Shown piece after piece: positions 8,804-17,207 of a DNA stretch of 37,462 nt. The stretch's first letter is position 1. Each line of letters begins with the position of its first letter. The stretch covers positions 1 through 37,462 of the forward strand of contig JAHHGR010000046.1 in NCBI GenBank assembly GCA_019359725.1. Reading direction: 5' to 3'. The translations under genes were made by a program, and so were the position numbers. A model generated the notes under the pieces. That model ran no database searches. It was not told where the DNA came from and saw only the letters and a program-made list of their open reading frames with translations. This stretch comes from Aphanocapsa lilacina HA4352-LM1. Lineage in GTDB: Bacteria; Cyanobacteriota; Cyanobacteriia; Gloeobacterales; Gloeobacteraceae.

Positions 8804-9415
8804 ATGCTCAACAGTGACAGCTGGATCAAACAACGCGCCGCCGAGGGCATGATCGCCCCGTTCGAGGCCGAACTGGTGCGCCGGGTGGACGACGGTGCGG
8901 GGCACCGGCACCGGGTTCTGAGCTATGGGCTTTCCTCGGCCGGTTACGACATTCGCCTCGCCGACGACGAATTCAAGGTCTTCCGGCGCGTACCCGGGGC
9001 GCGGCCCATCGACCCCAAGCGCTTCGACAACACCTGCCTGGAGGACATGGCGCTGATGAGCGGTCCGGAGGGCGATTATTTTATCTTGCCGGCCAACTCT
9101 TTGGCCCTGGCCCACTCGGTCGAGCACTTTCGGATGCCCGACAACGTGGTCGGGGTAACCACCTGCAAGAGCACGTACATCCGCTCGGGCGTCAATATCC
9201 CGATTACGATTCTGGAGCCGGGCTGGACGGGGGTGCTCACCCTGGAGATCGCCAATCCCACCCCCTGCGACGTGATGGTCTACCCGAACGAGGGGATCGC
9301 CCAGGTGCTGTTTTTTACCACCGACCAGGTACCCGAGGTGACCTACGCGACGCGCAAGGACGGCCCCGGCAAGTACCAATCGCAGGAACAGCGCATCGTG
9401 CTGCCGCGGGTCTGA
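8804..9415 (+). CDS. dcd: dCTP deaminase
   Basis: Deaminates dCTP to dUTP, feeding dUMP/dTTP synthesis in the cytosol. The 203-residue protein shows YGLSSAGYDIRLADDEF, the active-site region TTCKSTYIRSGVNIP (Ser and Arg in the usual places), ILEPGWTGVLTLEIANP containing the catalytic glutamate, and the C-terminal EGIAQVLFF. The family normally forms trimers. A purine-rich GGGGGGCGG precedes the ATG at 8804. Its stop codon overlaps the bioD start by one base (TGATG), so the two genes are translationally coupled. Confidence 0.9.
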   Translation: MLNSDSWIKQRAAEGMIAPFEAELVRRVDDGAGHRHRVLSYGLSSAGYDIRLADDEFKVFRRVPGARPIDPKRFDNTCLEDMALMSGPEGDYFILPANSLALAHSVEHFRMPDNVVGVTTCKSTYIRSGVNIPITILEPGWTGVLTLEIANPTPCDVMVYPNEGIAQVLFFTTDQVPEVTYATRKDGPGKYQSQEQRIVLPRV

Positions 9416-10104
9416 TGGCGGGCGTACTGGTAAGCGGCACCGACACCGGGGCCGGCAAGACGATCTTGTGCGCAGCCCTTGCTGCCTGGTGGCTCGCCCG
9501 TCGCCGCACGCCGGTAGCCATCCTCAAGCCCGTCCAGTGCGGCCCGGGGGATCGCGAGTACTACCGCTCGGTCTTCGGCGACGCCCTTTCGGTGCTCAAC
9601 CCCATCTACTTCGAAGCGCCCCTCGCCCCGCCGCTGGCGGCGGCCCGCGAAGGCCGGACGGTCGATATCGGTGTGCTCTGGGAAAGTTACTGCGAGGCGG
9701 CGGCAAGCCACGCCCTGCTCATCGTCGAAGGGGTGGGCGGCCTCGGCTGCCCGCTCGGCTGGGATTACACCGTGGCGGATCTGGCGCGCGACTGGCGGCT
9801 GCCGGTGTTGCTCGCCGCTCCCGTGCGCCTTGGGGTGGTCGCTCAGCTGGTGGCCCACACGGGATTCGCCCGCGCCCAAAACCTGGACCTGCGCGCCCTC
9901 GTGCTTTCTGAGGTCGAGCCGGTGGGTGCCGAGCAGCGCGGCGAGTGGGCGGATATCCAGCTGATTGAAAACCTCTGCTACCTGCCGGTGTTGGGGGTGC
10001 TGCCTCACCTGGAACCAGCCACCGACCGCACTGCCCTTGCAGCCGCGGGGAGCGGCTTGTGGTTGGAGGCGGCAGGAGCGTTGCTCACAGCAGCGCGCGG
10101 ATAA
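9415..10104 (+). CDS. bioD: Dethiobiotin synthetase
   Basis: Catalyses ATP-dependent closure of the ureido ring of dethiobiotin from 7,8-diaminopelargonate and CO2, the step before biotin synthase. The Walker A motif is at the N-terminus (VSGTDTGAGKTILCAAL). AILKPVQCG holds the lysine of the second conserved motif, and LIVEGVGGLGCPLG matches the third BioD block. The 229-residue length is normal. It starts on the last base of the dcd stop codon. No other biotin genes are visible in the window. The last 20 bases overlap the convergent serine hydrolase gene. Confidence 0.9.
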   Translation: MAGVLVSGTDTGAGKTILCAALAAWWLARRRTPVAILKPVQCGPGDREYYRSVFGDALSVLNPIYFEAPLAPPLAAAREGRTVDIGVLWESYCEAAASHALLIVEGVGGLGCPLGWDYTVADLARDWRLPVLLAAPVRLGVVAQLVAHTGFARAQNLDLRALVLSEVEPVGAEQRGEWADIQLIENLCYLPVLGVLPHLEPATDRTALAAAGSGLWLEAAGALLTAARG

Positions 10105-11107
10105 ATTCGTCGTCGCGAAAGCGCCCGCCCCCCGCCCCGCGGGCGGAGCGCAGGTCGCCCTGGCGCACGACGAGCAGATCCATCGACGGAATGATGTAGA
10201 GCCGCTGTCCCCCGGCCCCGGCCGCCATGAACAGGTCCGCCGGACCAGCGCCACCCAGCGGGTTGTTGCGCTCGGGGCGCGCGCTGCGGGAGGGGGCGTT
10301 GAGCCAGAAGGTGAGCCCGTAGGCCGGGTTGGCGGCACTGCGCACGAAGCACTGGGCCAGGACATCTTTGGAGACGATCTGCCGTCCCTGCCAGGTGCCG
10401 CCGTTTTTGATCAGCAGGCCGAATCTGGCCCAATCGCGCGCCGAGGCAATCGCCCCGCCGGGCAGGTCCGGGTCGCCGTCTGCGGTAGTGCGCCAGCGCG
10501 CGATGCGCATGCCGATGGGACTTAGGATGCGCCTTTGCAGGTAGGCTATCGGTGCTTCGCTATGGGGGGCGAGTTTGCGCCGCATCAGTTCGCCAAAGAG
10601 CTGAAAATTGACGGGATTGTAATCGAAATCCCGGCCGGGCGGCGAGACCGCCGCTACCTGCACCGCCTGGGCAAAGGACACGGGTTTGCCGCCCCGCCCC
10701 GCCTTCGCCAGACCGCTTGTGAGGCTGAGCAGGTGCCGCACGGTAATCTGGGATTTGAGCGGGTCGGCTTTCCACTCGGTGATCGTCTCGGCGACGCGCT
10801 CCTCGAAGGTGAGCAGACCATCCTGCACCGCCGCCGCCGCCATCACCCCGGTAAAACTCTTGGTCCCGCTCGCCAGCAGATGCGGTGTCTCGGCGCTGCG
10901 GCCGGGCGCAAATTGCTCGTAGACGGTGCGCTCACCCCGAATGACCAGCAGTCCGACCCCACCGTGGGCGGCGGCATAATCGGCGGCCCGCCGGTAGTCG
11001 GTCTGTACCGCCTGGGCGTGGGCGGCAGACGGGAGCGGCCAGGGCGTCCCCGGCACCGAGCAGGTGAGTGCGAGCAGCAGAACCGTCCAACATTTGGCAA
11101 GTTGCAT
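10085..11107 (-). CDS. Exported serine hydrolase, beta-lactamase/PBP class C family
   Basis: A periplasmic or lipid-associated serine hydrolase of the AmpC/penicillin-binding fold. A signal peptide covers residues 1-32 (KCWTVLLLALTCSV, cleavage near AHAQA). The nucleophile motif SxxK is SGTK at residues 80-83, and the second-motif tyrosine is in FDYNPVNFQLFGELM near residue 163. A third-box equivalent is probably AAGAGGQRLYIIP. Members include esterases, D-aminopeptidases and carboxypeptidases, so lactamase activity should not be assumed. The ATG at 11107 is chosen because it starts the signal peptide. It is convergent with bioD, overlapping by 20 bases. Confidence 0.82.
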   Translation of the reverse strand: MQLAKCWTVLLLALTCSVPGTPWPLPSAAHAQAVQTDYRRAADYAAAHGGVGLLVIRGERTVYEQFAPGRSAETPHLLASGTKSFTGVMAAAAVQDGLLTFEERVAETITEWKADPLKSQITVRHLLSLTSGLAKAGRGGKPVSFAQAVQVAAVSPPGRDFDYNPVNFQLFGELMRRKLAPHSEAPIAYLQRRILSPIGMRIARWRTTADGDPDLPGGAIASARDWARFGLLIKNGGTWQGRQIVSKDVLAQCFVRSAANPAYGLTFWLNAPSRSARPERNNPLGGAGPADLFMAAGAGGQRLYIIPSMDLLVVRQGDLRSARGAGGGRFRDDEFIRALL

Positions 11108-11258
11108 GTCCCATAGGACCGTGCCGCATGCTTTCGGGTTCAGTGGGCCTGAAATTACCCCCCTGCGAGTGAACCAGCACAATTGCTGATTGCGTACAAA
11201 AGAAAGGCAGGGGGGACGGGCTGCGGCCCGGCAACTGCAAAGACCCAAAGGAGTTCTT

Positions 11259-11753
11259 ATGATTCGCCGCAACTTCGCAATCGCCCTGGCGCTCACCGCC
11301 ACCCTCGCGATAGCAGATGCCGCCTCGGCTCAAACCACGACCTCCACTCCCGGCGGCGGCACCGTCGTCGAAGGGGAGCGCGGCGGCAAAGCCTACGTCG
11401 GTCCCGACGGCGGCAAGGTGCTCGTCGCCCCGGACGGCCGCAAGTACGTAAGCGGTCCGGATGGCGGCAGGCTTTATGTCGACGAGGACGGCCGCAAGTA
11501 TGCCGAAGGTCCGAATGGGGCCAAGGTCTACGTGGGCGACGACGTCAAGGTCTACAAAGGTCCCCAGGGCGGCACGGCCATCGAAGGGCCGGACGGTGGT
11601 CGGGTCTACCAGGGTCCGCGCGGCGGCGAAGCGGCCGTCGGTCCCGAGGGCCGCAAACGCTACGAAGGCCCCGAGGGCACCAAGGTCTACTCCGGTCCCC
11701 GCGGCACCGTCGTCAAGGACAAAGACGGCCAGGTAATCCGCCAGCCGCGCTAG
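11259..11753 (+). CDS. Secreted Gly-Pro tandem-repeat protein
   Basis: After a signal peptide (residues 1-25, RRNFAIALALTATLAIADA, cleavage near ASAQT) nearly the whole mature protein is made of short degenerate repeats of the type GPxGGxxYxGPxGxK, about a dozen units of 9-14 residues. Examples are AYVGPDGGKV, YVSGPDGGRLYV, VYKGPQGGTA and VYSGPRGTVV. Glycine, proline, charged residues and regularly spaced tyrosine or valine dominate, which suggests beta-rich extracellular repeats rather than a collagen triple helix (no strict Gly-X-Y register). AAAGGAG five bases before the ATG at 11259 fixes the start. I know of no named family. A cell-surface or periplasmic structural role is a guess. Confidence 0.75.
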   Translation: MIRRNFAIALALTATLAIADAASAQTTTSTPGGGTVVEGERGGKAYVGPDGGKVLVAPDGRKYVSGPDGGRLYVDEDGRKYAEGPNGAKVYVGDDVKVYKGPQGGTAIEGPDGGRVYQGPRGGEAAVGPEGRKRYEGPEGTKVYSGPRGTVVKDKDGQVIRQPR

Positions 11754-11759
11754 CAGCCC

Positions 11760-12509
11760 TCAAGCCATCACCATGCCGCCGTCGATCGTAATCACCTGGC
11801 CTGTGATGTAGGCGGCGGCCGGGTCGGCGCACAAAAACCGCACCAGCCCGGCTACTTCCTCAGGTTGACCGACGCGCCTGAGCGGCACCTGGGCGAGGAT
11901 CGGTTCCAGTTCCAGGGCGCTGGTCATATCGGTGGCGATGAAGCCCGGGGCCACCGCGTTGACGGTGATTCCCCGCGATCCTAGTTCGCGGGCGGCGGAG
12001 CGGGTGAGGCCCAACACCCCGGCCTTGGCGGCGCTGTAGTTGGCCTGACCGGCATTACCTGCCACCCCTGAAGTCGAAGAGATATTCACTACCCGCCCGC
12101 AGCGCTGCTTGAGCATGATCCGGCTTGCCGCCTTCAGGCACAAAAACGTGCCGGTGAGGTTGAGGGCCACCACCTGATTCCAGTCTTCGAGCGACATGCG
12201 CAGTATTAGACCGTCGCGGGTAATCCCGGCGTTGTTGACCAGGGCGTCGAGCCGTCCGTAGTACTTGGCGAGCAAGTCTGCAAACAGGCGCTCCACCTGC
12301 TTGGGGTCGGCCACATCCGCCTTGAGGGCGACAGCCTGCCCCCCAGCCGCTTCAATTGCCGCCACCACTTGCTGGGCGGCCTCTTCGGAGCGGCTGTAGT
12401 TGACGGCCACGGCGGCTCCCTCCGAGGCAAGGGCAAGGGCGCAGGCGCGGCCGATGCCGCGGCCGGCGCCGGTGACCAGGGCAACTTTGCCTGTGAGCAA
12501 TCCCGTCAT
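11760..12509 (-). CDS. fabG: 3-oxoacyl-ACP reductase (FabG)
   Basis: An SDR-family NADPH-dependent reductase that reduces 3-oxoacyl-ACP in each round of fatty-acid elongation. It shows the cofactor motif [11 protein letters not shown], the NNAG block ([13 protein letters not shown]), the catalytic Ser in [14 protein letters not shown] and the YSAAK active-site Tyr/Lys, plus [12 protein letters not shown] and the C-terminal [12 protein letters not shown]. At 249 residues it is the canonical length and close to housekeeping FabG, although a specialised paralogue cannot be excluded. It lies 46 bases downstream of the NdbB-like gene on the same strand and probably shares its transcript. Confidence 0.9.
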   Translation of the reverse strand: MTGLLTGKVALVTGAGRGIGRACALALASEGAAVAVNYSRSEEAAQQVVAAIEAAGGQAVALKADVADPKQVERLFADLLAKYYGRLDALVNNAGITRDGLILRMSLEDWNQVVALNLTGTFLCLKAASRIMLKQRCGRVVNISSTSGVAGNAGQANYSAAKAGVLGLTRSAARELGSRGITVNAVAPGFIATDMTSALELEPILAQVPLRRVGQPEEVAGLVRFLCADPAAAYITGQVITIDGGMVMA

Positions 12510-12555
12510 GGGCGTCCGCCATTGGTGCGTCGCCTATTGTCGCACGAATTGTCCG

Positions 12556-13746
12556 CTAGGATGCCGCCCCGCCCAGCCAGCGCACAACAGGCCGACTTGC
12601 CCAGTGCAGGGCCACTTTCAGCCGGTGGGCATCGGTAGGCATCCGGTAAAGATACGCCAGCCGGCGGATGAGATAGGCGGGCGGGCCGCCGACGGCCGTG
12701 CCCAGAAGCGAGGCGACGCCGCTGTCGATCCCCAACCCCAACAGCTTGCCCAGCGCGTTGTAGCGAAAGGCGAGCAACGGCCGGTCGCTCAGGCTTGCCC
12801 AGAGATTCCACGCGCAGTAGCCCGCCTGTTGAAAGGCCAACTGGGCACTGGGAGCGAGCGGCTTGCCGCCGGCATCGAGGCTGGCTGCCAGATCGCCTAA
12901 GGCGAAGATTTCGGTATGCCCCTGCACCTGCAGGGTGGGCTCGACCGCAAGCCGTCCACCCGGCCCCTTGGGCAGATCGAGATCTTTGATGAGCCCCGGC
13001 ACCGCCGTCCCCACCGTCCAGAGCACCACCTCGGCGGGGATCGCCTCGGCGCCGCGCCCGGCGGTCTCGACTTGCAGGCCCGCATCGCTCACCGACAGAA
13101 TTTTTGTGGATAATCCCAGCCGCACTCCGCGCTTTTCGAGTTCGGCACGGGCCATTTTGCGCTCCGGCACGTCGAACTCGGCCAGGATGTCCGCTGCGCG
13201 GTCGAACAAAACGATGTTGCCTTTGTCGCCCAGGGTGTCGGCAAGTTTGCAGGCGAGTTCGACGCCGCTTGCCCCCGCCCCTACCAGGGCCACGCGCACA
13301 GGGTCGGCCCCGGCATCGAGGGCGGCCTTGAGCCGGGCGATGAGCGCTTGGGCGTCTTCGAGGGTACGAAAGGGCAAGGCGTGCTCGCGCGCCCCCGGCA
13401 CGATGTCCACGGGTGTGCTGCCGCCCACGGTAAGGGCCAGCCGGTCGTAACTTTCAGCACCGCCGCCCGTGAGCTTGACGATGCGGGTTTCGAAGTCGAA
13501 ACCCATCGCCTCGGCCTGCACGAAGCGCACCCGCGTCCCTTCGAGCAATTCGTCGAAGCGCGGGGCCACTTCCCAGGTGGCAAGCTCCCCCGAAACCAGT
13601 TCGTAAAGTAGCGGCGAGAAGACAAACCGCTCCGAGCGATCGATGAGCAAAATTTCTGGGCGCTCGTCTTTGAAGGGATACGCTTCGAGGCCAAGGGCAG
13701 TAAACAACCCCGCAAATCCGCCGCCGACAATGACAATACGCGCCAT
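12556..13746 (-). CDS. ndbB: Type II NAD(P)H:quinone oxidoreductase (NdbB-like)
   Basis: A single-subunit, non-proton-pumping flavoprotein at the membrane surface that passes electrons from NAD(P)H to a quinone. The N-terminal FAD site is VIVGGGFAGLFTAL, the NAD(P) site is ALVGAGASGVELACKLADTLG, and the C-terminal FAD motif is IFALGDLAAS. FSPLLYELVSGELATWEVAP and VDIVPGAREHALPFRTLEDA match cyanobacterial NdbB-type enzymes, some of which act on demethylphylloquinone. The length is 396 residues. The ATG at 13746 starts directly at the FAD fold; two upstream ATGs in the same frame (13776 and 13788) lack good ribosome sites. The operon order appears to be pentapeptide protein, this gene, fabG. 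The gene symbol is a family-level assignment. Confidence 0.8.
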   Translation of the reverse strand: MARIVIVGGGFAGLFTALGLEAYPFKDERPEILLIDRSERFVFSPLLYELVSGELATWEVAPRFDELLEGTRVRFVQAEAMGFDFETRIVKLTGGGAESYDRLALTVGGSTPVDIVPGAREHALPFRTLEDAQALIARLKAALDAGADPVRVALVGAGASGVELACKLADTLGDKGNIVLFDRAADILAEFDVPERKMARAELEKRGVRLGLSTKILSVSDAGLQVETAGRGAEAIPAEVVLWTVGTAVPGLIKDLDLPKGPGGRLAVEPTLQVQGHTEIFALGDLAASLDAGGKPLAPSAQLAFQQAGYCAWNLWASLSDRPLLAFRYNALGKLLGLGIDSGVASLLGTAVGGPPAYLIRRLAYLYRMPTDAHRLKVALHWASRPVVRWLGGAAS

Positions 13747-13790
13747 AGCTGATGCTGTGAAAGACCCTTCCAGCATAGCCGCGCCCATCG

Positions 13791-14360
13791 TTAGCGGACG
13801 CGGGCCGCCGAGGCGTCGGTGTCTTCGAGATCCAGCCTGGCTAGGTCCAGGCCGCGCAAGTCGGTCTGTTGCAGCAGGGTGTCGTCGAGCCGGGCGCCCT
13901 GCAGGTCGGCGCCCCGCAGGTCGGCGTGGGTAAGGTTGGCAGCACTCAAATCGGCGCGCACCAACCGGGAGGCGCTGAGGTTGGCCCCCGCCAGATCCGC
14001 CGCCCGCAACAGAGCCTCCACGAGGTTCGCGCCGCGTAGATCGGCGTTTTCGAGAATGGCGGTACTCAGGTCGGCCCCTTCGAGGTTGGCCCCCTGAAAG
14101 TTGGCGCCGCTCAGGTGCGCCCCGCGCAGGTTGGTGCCGCGCAGGTCCGCCGAGCGCAGGTCGGCGCCTTCAAGGTCCTGGCCGTGCAGATCCTGGTTGG
14201 CCAGTTTGGCACCCCGATAGTTTTTGGGGGCCTGCCGCGAGCCGGAGGCGTCCGTCACCAGCACAAAATCCTGCAAAAAGGTGCGCGTCATCGGTGTCCA
14301 TCCCACCAGAACGAGAACAGCTCCGATTACAATCCCGGCAATCCAGCCTCTGCTGCGCAT
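13791..14360 (-). CDS. Membrane-anchored pentapeptide-repeat protein
   Basis: An N-terminal hydrophobic helix (WIAGIVIGAVLVLVGW) acts as signal anchor. It is followed by a short linker and about 25 consecutive pentapeptide repeats of the A(D/N)LxG type, from YRGAKLANQDL to LDLARLDLED. Such repeats fold as a right-handed four-sided beta-helix. With the anchor, the helix is predicted on the far side of the membrane, periplasmic or luminal. The function of most cyanobacterial pentapeptide proteins is unknown. The start is the ATG at 14360. The gene is 44 bases upstream of the NdbB-like gene on the same strand, so it may be part of that operon. Confidence 0.85.
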   Translation of the reverse strand: MRSRGWIAGIVIGAVLVLVGWTPMTRTFLQDFVLVTDASGSRQAPKNYRGAKLANQDLHGQDLEGADLRSADLRGTNLRGAHLSGANFQGANLEGADLSTAILENADLRGANLVEALLRAADLAGANLSASRLVRADLSAANLTHADLRGADLQGARLDDTLLQQTDLRGLDLARLDLEDTDASAARVR

Positions 14361-14471
14361 CACTTTTTCCCCAGCACCACTACATCTAGATAGCTCCAGC
14401 ACCTGTGCTTTAAGCACCCGTCGAAGCCGCCCCCTGCCGGGAGTATAGGGGCGAGGCCTGTGGGCGGGCAC

Positions 14472-14614
14472 GCGATTTCACTGACATGGGGGGCTTATTT
14501 TGATCATTTCTCGGATTACCGGCCAGGCTTTAGCCGCCCTCGGATCCACCGCCAGATTGGCCCTATCAGCTACACGAACAAAAGTCCTCGAGCTCAGACA
14601 AACAGAAATCGTAG
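14472..14614. other. Intergenic spacer between the two pentapeptide genes
   Basis: About 140 bases with no convincing gene. A plus-strand frame from a TTG at 14500 runs into the antisense of the second pentapeptide gene and has neither a ribosome site nor a familiar sequence. It should hold the promoter of the 13791-14360 gene on the minus strand, but I cannot point to clear -35 and -10 boxes. Confidence 0.4.
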
Positions 14615-15193
14615 CTAGACCGCATCGAGAAGCGTACCCACCAGACAGGCTCCTTCAAAATCGGCCAAGCGGGTGTCGATCCCGCTGAGATCCGCGCACA
14701 GCAGGTTGGCCCCGGCGAAACTGGTCCCGGCCACGGCGGCGCCGTTGAGGTTGGCTTCCTCCAGGTCAGCGCTGCGCAGGTCTGCCCCCGCCAGATTCGC
14801 TCCCGAAAGGTCCGCCCCCGCCAGATTCGCCCCGCTCAGCCGCGCTCCGCGCAGATCCGCGTGGCGCAAGTCGGCCCCGATGCCGTTGAGGCCCATCAGG
14901 TTGGTTCCCTCCAGATTGGCGCCGCCCAGGCTGGCATTTTGAAGATTGGCCGACATCAAGTTGGCACCCCGCAGGTTGGCGCCGCGCAGGTCGGATTCGC
15001 TCAGGTTGGCCCCCATCAGGTTGGCCCCCCACAGGTCGCAGTGCAGGACAGCACCCGCCAGGTGGGCACCGGTGAGGTTGGCCCCGGCCAGGTTGTGGCG
15101 CTCCAGGCGTACCCCCGCCAGATCGATGCCTTCGAGGCCGGCGCCGCGCAGGTCTTCGACTTCACCCTGTCTAATCTTTTCTGCTTCGATCAT
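14615..15193 (-). CDS. Soluble pentapeptide-repeat protein
   Basis: A 192-residue protein built almost entirely of pentapeptide repeats (ANLxG/ADLxG), from EDLRGAGLEGIDLAGV to CADLSGIDTRLADFEG, about 33 coils with little interruption. There is no signal peptide or transmembrane segment; the charged start MIEAEKIRQGEVE suggests a cytosolic protein. The repeat is interrupted at LMGLNGIGADLR and at AAVAGTSFAGAN, which may be turns or loops. It is 18 bases downstream of the DICT-domain regulator on the same strand and is almost certainly cotranscribed. That pairing suggests an output or partner role, but no activity can be read from the sequence. Confidence 0.85.
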   Translation of the reverse strand: MIEAEKIRQGEVEDLRGAGLEGIDLAGVRLERHNLAGANLTGAHLAGAVLHCDLWGANLMGANLSESDLRGANLRGANLMSANLQNASLGGANLEGTNLMGLNGIGADLRHADLRGARLSGANLAGADLSGANLAGADLRSADLEEANLNGAAVAGTSFAGANLLCADLSGIDTRLADFEGACLVGTLLDAV

Positions 15194-15211
15194 TGCTCGT
15201 TAACAATACAC

Positions 15212-16573
15212 TCAACGGACTGTCGATTCCTCGGAGGCGTCCATCGCCGCGTGCAGCAACCACTGGCCGGTACCGGCCTTGGGCTGCAGCGGATCGAGCA
15301 GGATGCCCGCCTGCATCAGGCGGACCATGTTGGCCAGTTGCTCCAACAGCTGCGGATCCCAGCGCCTGCCTGCGCCTGTTTCGCACAGCGAGAGCGCTTC
15401 GTCCGGGGTGCACACCGGACGCTCGCCCCGGGCGACCAGCCACTCCTGAAAGTAAGCGGTAAGACCCAGGATGCGCGCTTCAAGCGGGATCGCTTCGCCC
15501 GCCAAGCCCTCCGGCAGGCCCTCGCCGTTCCACCACTCGTACTGGCGCTCGACGATGCGGGCCACCGAGCGCAACTCCGGCATCGAGCGCAACAGCTCCC
15601 CGGCGAACCCGGCGGCCTCGGCAAGTATTTTGAGCGTGTCCGGGCTGTCGGGGTCGATCAGCGTGCCGGGAATCTCCGAAAGGCCGATGCGGTGCAGCAG
15701 GGCCGCGAGGCGCAAGCGCCTGAGGCGCCCAAAGGGCAGGTTCATCAGTTGGCCGATCACCTCCACCAGACTGCTCACCTGCAACGAAGCCTGGGGATTG
15801 CTGACATCACCCGCGTCGATGCGCTGGGCCATGCGCAAGAATGCCTGCAACCGGTTGGCGGTCAGGTTGGTGCCCAGTTTGTCGGGCTCCTCCCAGGTGG
15901 GCGGGGTGGGGCGGGTGAGGGAGACCAGTTGCTGCTGGCTGCTCTGTAAATAGGTGACGACCCGGGCGACCACGCCGCTCAGGTCCGAGCGGAGGCCGGC
16001 CGGCTCCGCGTCGATGCGCTCCAGTTCGTTCTCCAGCTTTTCGGTGAGCTTCGCGTCGTAGCCGCGGATGTGATCGAGGGTCAGCTCGACGGCCGCGCGC
16101 ACCAGCGGCTCCTCAAACGTCCAAAACCCGTAGAACTTGCGCTCGACATCCTGCTGGGGCCTTCCCCCCGGCCCGTACTCCGCTTCGCCCAACTCCTGAC
16201 ACATCACCATCGCCGCATAGTTGGGGGCCAGGATCATCAGATGCCACTCCATCGAGACGGGGTCGGTCTCGCTGAGGGCCAACTGGGTGAGGTTGGTGGG
16301 GTTGTCCGGCTGCAAAAATCCCGAATCGGGCACCGCCATGATCAGAACCTGGCGGCTGTGCATCGCGAGTTGGCGGTAACGCTTCGCCTCCTGGGCATAC
16401 CATTTGCCGCGCTGAAAGGCAGTCAATACCAGCGGCGGACTGCCACAGGTCAGGATGTGATCTTCGAGAGCGTGGCAGAGAGCCACCAGGGTGTTTTTGT
16501 AGTACACACCAAAGGAAGGTGGGTCCGCACCCAGTTGCTTGCGCAGTTTGTACAGGATCGAACCCTCGAGCAT
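15212..16573 (-). CDS. DICT sensory-domain protein with degenerate HD-GYP domain
   Basis: Residues ~1-170 resemble the DICT sensory domain found with diguanylate cyclases and two-component proteins (LYKLRKQLGADPPSFGVYYK, then PPLVLTAFQRGKWYAQEAKR). Residues ~235-385 align with an HD-GYP domain, but key residues are lost: HD is HR (ALLHRIGLSEIP, residues 291-302); the metal-binding histidines before GYP are replaced (IVERQYEWWNG); and GYP is GLP (GEGLPEGLAGEAIPLEARIL). The domain is therefore probably a non-catalytic binding module. It is cytosolic with no TM helix. GGAGGGG just before the ATG at 16573 supports the start. It is followed after 18 bases by a pentapeptide protein gene. Domain calls are by eye. 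Confidence 0.7.
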   Translation of the reverse strand: MLEGSILYKLRKQLGADPPSFGVYYKNTLVALCHALEDHILTCGSPPLVLTAFQRGKWYAQEAKRYRQLAMHSRQVLIMAVPDSGFLQPDNPTNLTQLALSETDPVSMEWHLMILAPNYAAMVMCQELGEAEYGPGGRPQQDVERKFYGFWTFEEPLVRAAVELTLDHIRGYDAKLTEKLENELERIDAEPAGLRSDLSGVVARVVTYLQSSQQQLVSLTRPTPPTWEEPDKLGTNLTANRLQAFLRMAQRIDAGDVSNPQASLQVSSLVEVIGQLMNLPFGRLRRLRLAALLHRIGLSEIPGTLIDPDSPDTLKILAEAAGFAGELLRSMPELRSVARIVERQYEWWNGEGLPEGLAGEAIPLEARILGLTAYFQEWLVARGERPVCTPDEALSLCETGAGRRWDPQLLEQLANMVRLMQAGILLDPLQPKAGTGQWLLHAAMDASEESTVR

Positions 16574-16650
16574 TACCCCTCCAAAAAACCCAAGACCGGC
16601 CTTGATCCCCGGACTGTGCTCAATTATGGCTGAAAATCAGCAAGAAAACT

Positions 16651-17052
16651 TTACCCGCACCCGAGCAGTCGGGCCGCCTCCGGTGTGCGGGGCGCCAGAA
16701 ATTCAAAGGTGTTGCCGTCGAGATCCTTGGCATAAAAGGAACTGGTGCCGTCGCGATGGGCGTGGATGGTGGTGGCGGCGGCCCCTTGTTCTTGGAGTTG
16801 GGCGTAGTAATGGGCCAGGGCCGCCTCGTCTTCGAGCACAAAGCCGAAGTGCGGTCCGGCCGCCGAGTACTTGGGTCCAAGCAACGCCAGCCCGTCGCCG
16901 CCGGCTTTGACAAAGGCCCAGTCCTCGTCCTGCCAGGCCACTTCCATCCCCAGGGTCCGATAAAATGCGACGGCGCGCGGGACATCCTGCACGCAGACGG
17001 CCACATGCCCCAGGCGGGTCAGACGGGTGCGCAGCGGGGTAACAGAGGACAT
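16651..17052 (-). CDS. VOC/glyoxalase-fold protein
   Basis: A 133-residue single-module vicinal-oxygen-chelate protein (glyoxalase I, bleomycin resistance and dioxygenase superfamily). The first beta-alpha-beta unit starts LGHVAVCVQDVPRAVAFYRT. The second contains PHFGFVLEDEAALAHYY and ends SFYAKDLDGNTFEFLAP, with the family's usual metal-ligand glutamate in the EF pair. It is cytosolic and likely dimeric. A TGGAGAAG sequence upstream of the ATG at 17052 supports this start. No substrate can be assigned; members range from lactoylglutathione lyases to antibiotic-binding proteins. Confidence 0.8.
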   Translation of the reverse strand: MSSVTPLRTRLTRLGHVAVCVQDVPRAVAFYRTLGMEVAWQDEDWAFVKAGGDGLALLGPKYSAAGPHFGFVLEDEAALAHYYAQLQEQGAAATTIHAHRDGTSSFYAKDLDGNTFEFLAPRTPEAARLLGCG

Positions 17053-17158
17053 GAAAACTTCTCCAAAAAGTAGCGTCGTCCGGCCTGCGGGCGCAATCGC
17101 AACCGCGCACCGGCTCCTCCAGGATAACCCTCCACAACCGGGCCAAACCGACTCAAAG

Positions 17159-17194
17159 CCAGGCCCCCGGACTGGAGACAATCCGGGGGCCTGG
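17159..17194 (-). terminator. Strong hairpin terminator downstream of the 17208-17417 ORF
   Basis: A perfect 13-bp inverted repeat (CCAGGCCCCCGGA at 17159-17171 and its complement at 17182-17194) with a 10-base loop. Read on the minus strand it begins 14 bases after the stop of the small gene and is followed by CTTTGAG, a weak U-rich tail. It may also insulate the VOC gene. It is the most stable hairpin I noticed between genes in the window. Confidence 0.65.
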
Positions 17195-17207
17195 AGCGAG
17201 GTTGTTG

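Noticed and set aside
14500..14688. 62-codon plus-strand ORF
   Set aside because: TTG start without a ribosome site, and it overlaps the end of the pentapeptide gene on the other strand.
13819..15160. Short direct DNA repeats (CAGGTTGGC-type) that might suggest a CRISPR or satellite array
   Set aside because: They have the 15-base periodicity of pentapeptide codons and no unique spacers.
14861..15949. 362-codon plus-strand ORF with QVG-type repeats
   Set aside because: The repeats are the antisense of the pentapeptide-coding DNA, continuing into the antisense of the DICT gene.
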